From assembly GCA_900074885.1 (NCBI GenBank), contig FJUW01000013.1, positions 467,486-531,485 on the forward strand: a stretch of DNA of 64,000 nucleotides, read 5' to 3'. The DNA comes from Rhynchosporium graminicola. Taxonomy: Eukaryota; Ascomycota; Leotiomycetes; Helotiales; Ploettnerulaceae. The notes below the pieces were generated by a model. That model saw nothing but the letters and a program-made list of their open reading frames with translations, was not told the DNA's origin and searched no databases. The position numbers and the translations under genes were made by a program. Positions 62,682 through 64,000 of the stretch are shown here, piece by piece (the stretch's first letter is position 1; each line of letters starts with the position of its first letter).

Positions 62682-64000
62682 TGAGGAGGCAATACAGATG
62701 TGGCCTCGTCGTTGTGGTACGAGTTGCCTCGCCTCCTCGTGCACGCGTATGCAGGATCCTGCCTTATCTGGCAGCGAATCGTCGAGGAAACCGAGAGATT
62801 TTTTTGGGAGGCCTACCGACAGGTAGATGGGATGCCGATGGCTGCCGGGCCTTCCTTCGCCTCTCCAAGTGTCATCCCGGACAAATCTCTCCGACTTCCA
62901 CTGAGTGCCTGCCTGTCCCGTTGCATGGTTTCGCATGGTGCACATTGTTGCAATCTGTCTACTCTACTCGGTATGACAGGTATGGTACCTAGGCTCGAGG
63001 CATTTACTTCGTCGGATAAGTAGGCCCCAGGCCTGCCCCGTTGGAATCCCCACTTTGCAGTCAAACAAAAGACTTACCGTTTTGGCTAAGGCTGAAGAGG
63101 GTAGACCATTGGGTTTGGATGGATGATAGAACTCTTGATCTTTGTAAAATAAAAATAAAAGGCAGGGAAGTTTAGATGTTGAGGAAGGAATTGTAAGACT
63201 CACTTGTAAGATAATTGTACGAGGAAGACAATGAGAAGGAAGATGAATTTGTTGTATTACTGTAATGATAGAATTCCATCACCTGAACTCACGAATTGAC
63301 GAATTGACGAATTGAACAGACGACATCTTCCCTTCGGTGCGAAGCTATCCATGCATCCAATACTCTCCTTGACAGGAATCAATCAAATGTCATCCGTAGC
63401 CGTATTCTTATCCCCGACACTCCGAGTTGAAAATTCGCCGAATATGAACATGAATACCCTCTTCATGTTTGTGAAAATTGTGACGTTCAATCCCTTCATT
63501 CGCAAGATTCCTTCACACCACCCTGTACGCAACTACGAAGCTTAACGCGCCCGCGCCGGCTGTTTGGATACTCGTTTTTCTATACCTTGAGCTGAGCTAG
63601 CGTTAGGGCTGAGTAAGGATATTAAATTGAAGTGAGTGAGGGAGTGAGGGAGTGAGGGAGTGAGGGAGTGAGGGAGTGCATGAGTGAGGTTCTTCTAGAA
63701 AGATAGATTAGCTGGGTCAGGGCACGGGAAGCGGATATAGGTAGGTGGGTAGGCAGGTGGGTGGGGTGATGAGTGCTCGGTTATGTATCTGTATCTGTTG
63801 GAGGGTTTGCGTCTTATAGGCTAGGTATGGGTATGGGTATGGGCATGGGCTTTTTATGTGTGAGGTGGTAAGTTAGGTGGTAAGTGTCAGATGCTGGGTC
63901 AAGTGGGTGAGAGATCTGGTTGTGGATGAACGTGGTAGGTAAGGTCAAGTCGGTGTGGGTGGGAAGGGTCATTGATAAGGAGTCGTGTTCATTGATCTAT
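62682..64000. other. Region downstream of ssn3, no supported gene
   Basis: Several overlapping frames of 77-107 codons on both strands between 62678 and 63545 carry no motif. The area is 3' flank and intergenic DNA with short repeats, including three tandem GAATTGAC-like units at about 63293-63315. Confidence 0.5.
63632..63678 (+). repeat. GTGAGGGA minisatellite
   Basis: About six tandem 8-bp GTGAGGGA units are present, followed by a degenerate copy. Short GTATGG repeats occur further on at about 63826-63850. Confidence 0.9.

Noticed and set aside
62454..62992. Frames of 104-163 codons on both strands at the end of ssn3
   Set aside because: They overlap the kinase coding sequence or its 3' flank and contain no recognisable domain.

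Overview
The window looks like a nuclear scaffold of a filamentous ascomycete (Pezizomycotina, most likely a leotiomycete such as a relative of Botrytis/Sclerotinia). The evidence is the short spliceosomal introns (50-57 nt) with CTAAC-type branch points, a HacA/Hac1 gene carrying the 20-nt Ire1 intron of filamentous fungi, a fungal-type CDK8/Ssn3 kinase gene, and a TE block mutated in the manner of repeat-induced point mutation (RIP). Taxonomic placement below Pezizomycotina is an impression from protein resemblance, not a test.

Left 51.9 kb (1-51865) is an AT-rich nest of retrotransposons and one DNA transposon. CpA and TpG are nearly absent, TpA is everywhere and CpG survives, so reading frames are full of TAG/TAA/TGA where Gln and Trp codons stood. 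From left to right it holds: a Ty3/gypsy chromovirus (element C) with its 3' LTR; a related LTR (B); a truncated reversed copy of family E; a hAT transposase remnant split in two by a complete reversed Ty3/gypsy element (D, TSD GTTAC); a small palindromic minisatellite; an island of about 800 bp of unmutated host sequence; then a Ty1/copia element (F, minus strand, TSD ACTAT) that encloses everything from 16972 to 51865. Inside F sits a 28.7-kb tandem-like array of family E (TSD CTTTT), and inside that a complete reversed E copy (E2, 7777 bp, TSD CTCCC). Family E carries an antisense reading frame between pol and the 3' LTR that I do not recognise. Two single Ns and one 435-bp N run mark doubtful joins; each single N is flanked by an exact-looking long direct duplication (2041 and 949 bp), which are probably unmerged contig overlaps.

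Right 12 kb (51871-64000) is ordinary-composition host DNA. It begins with a decayed minus-strand exon, followed by a three-exon gene for an 88-residue secreted protein with eight cysteines (53167-53545), a candidate effector 1.3 kb from the TE border. About 4.3 kb of sequence without a convincing gene follows, containing small repeats and a possible solo LTR. Next is the unfolded-protein-response regulator hacA (58014-59245 in the Ire1-spliced form), with two upstream ORFs in its leader, one of 17 codons, and a textbook pair of Ire1 stem-loops. Last is the Mediator kinase gene ssn3/CDK8 (61042-62681, three exons). The remaining sequence is intergenic with microsatellites.

Functionally the host genes are not an operon; they are neighbours. 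hacA responds to secretory stress and ssn3 is a general transcription cofactor kinase; the small secreted protein would be a client of the secretory pathway that HacA controls, but that link is only thematic.
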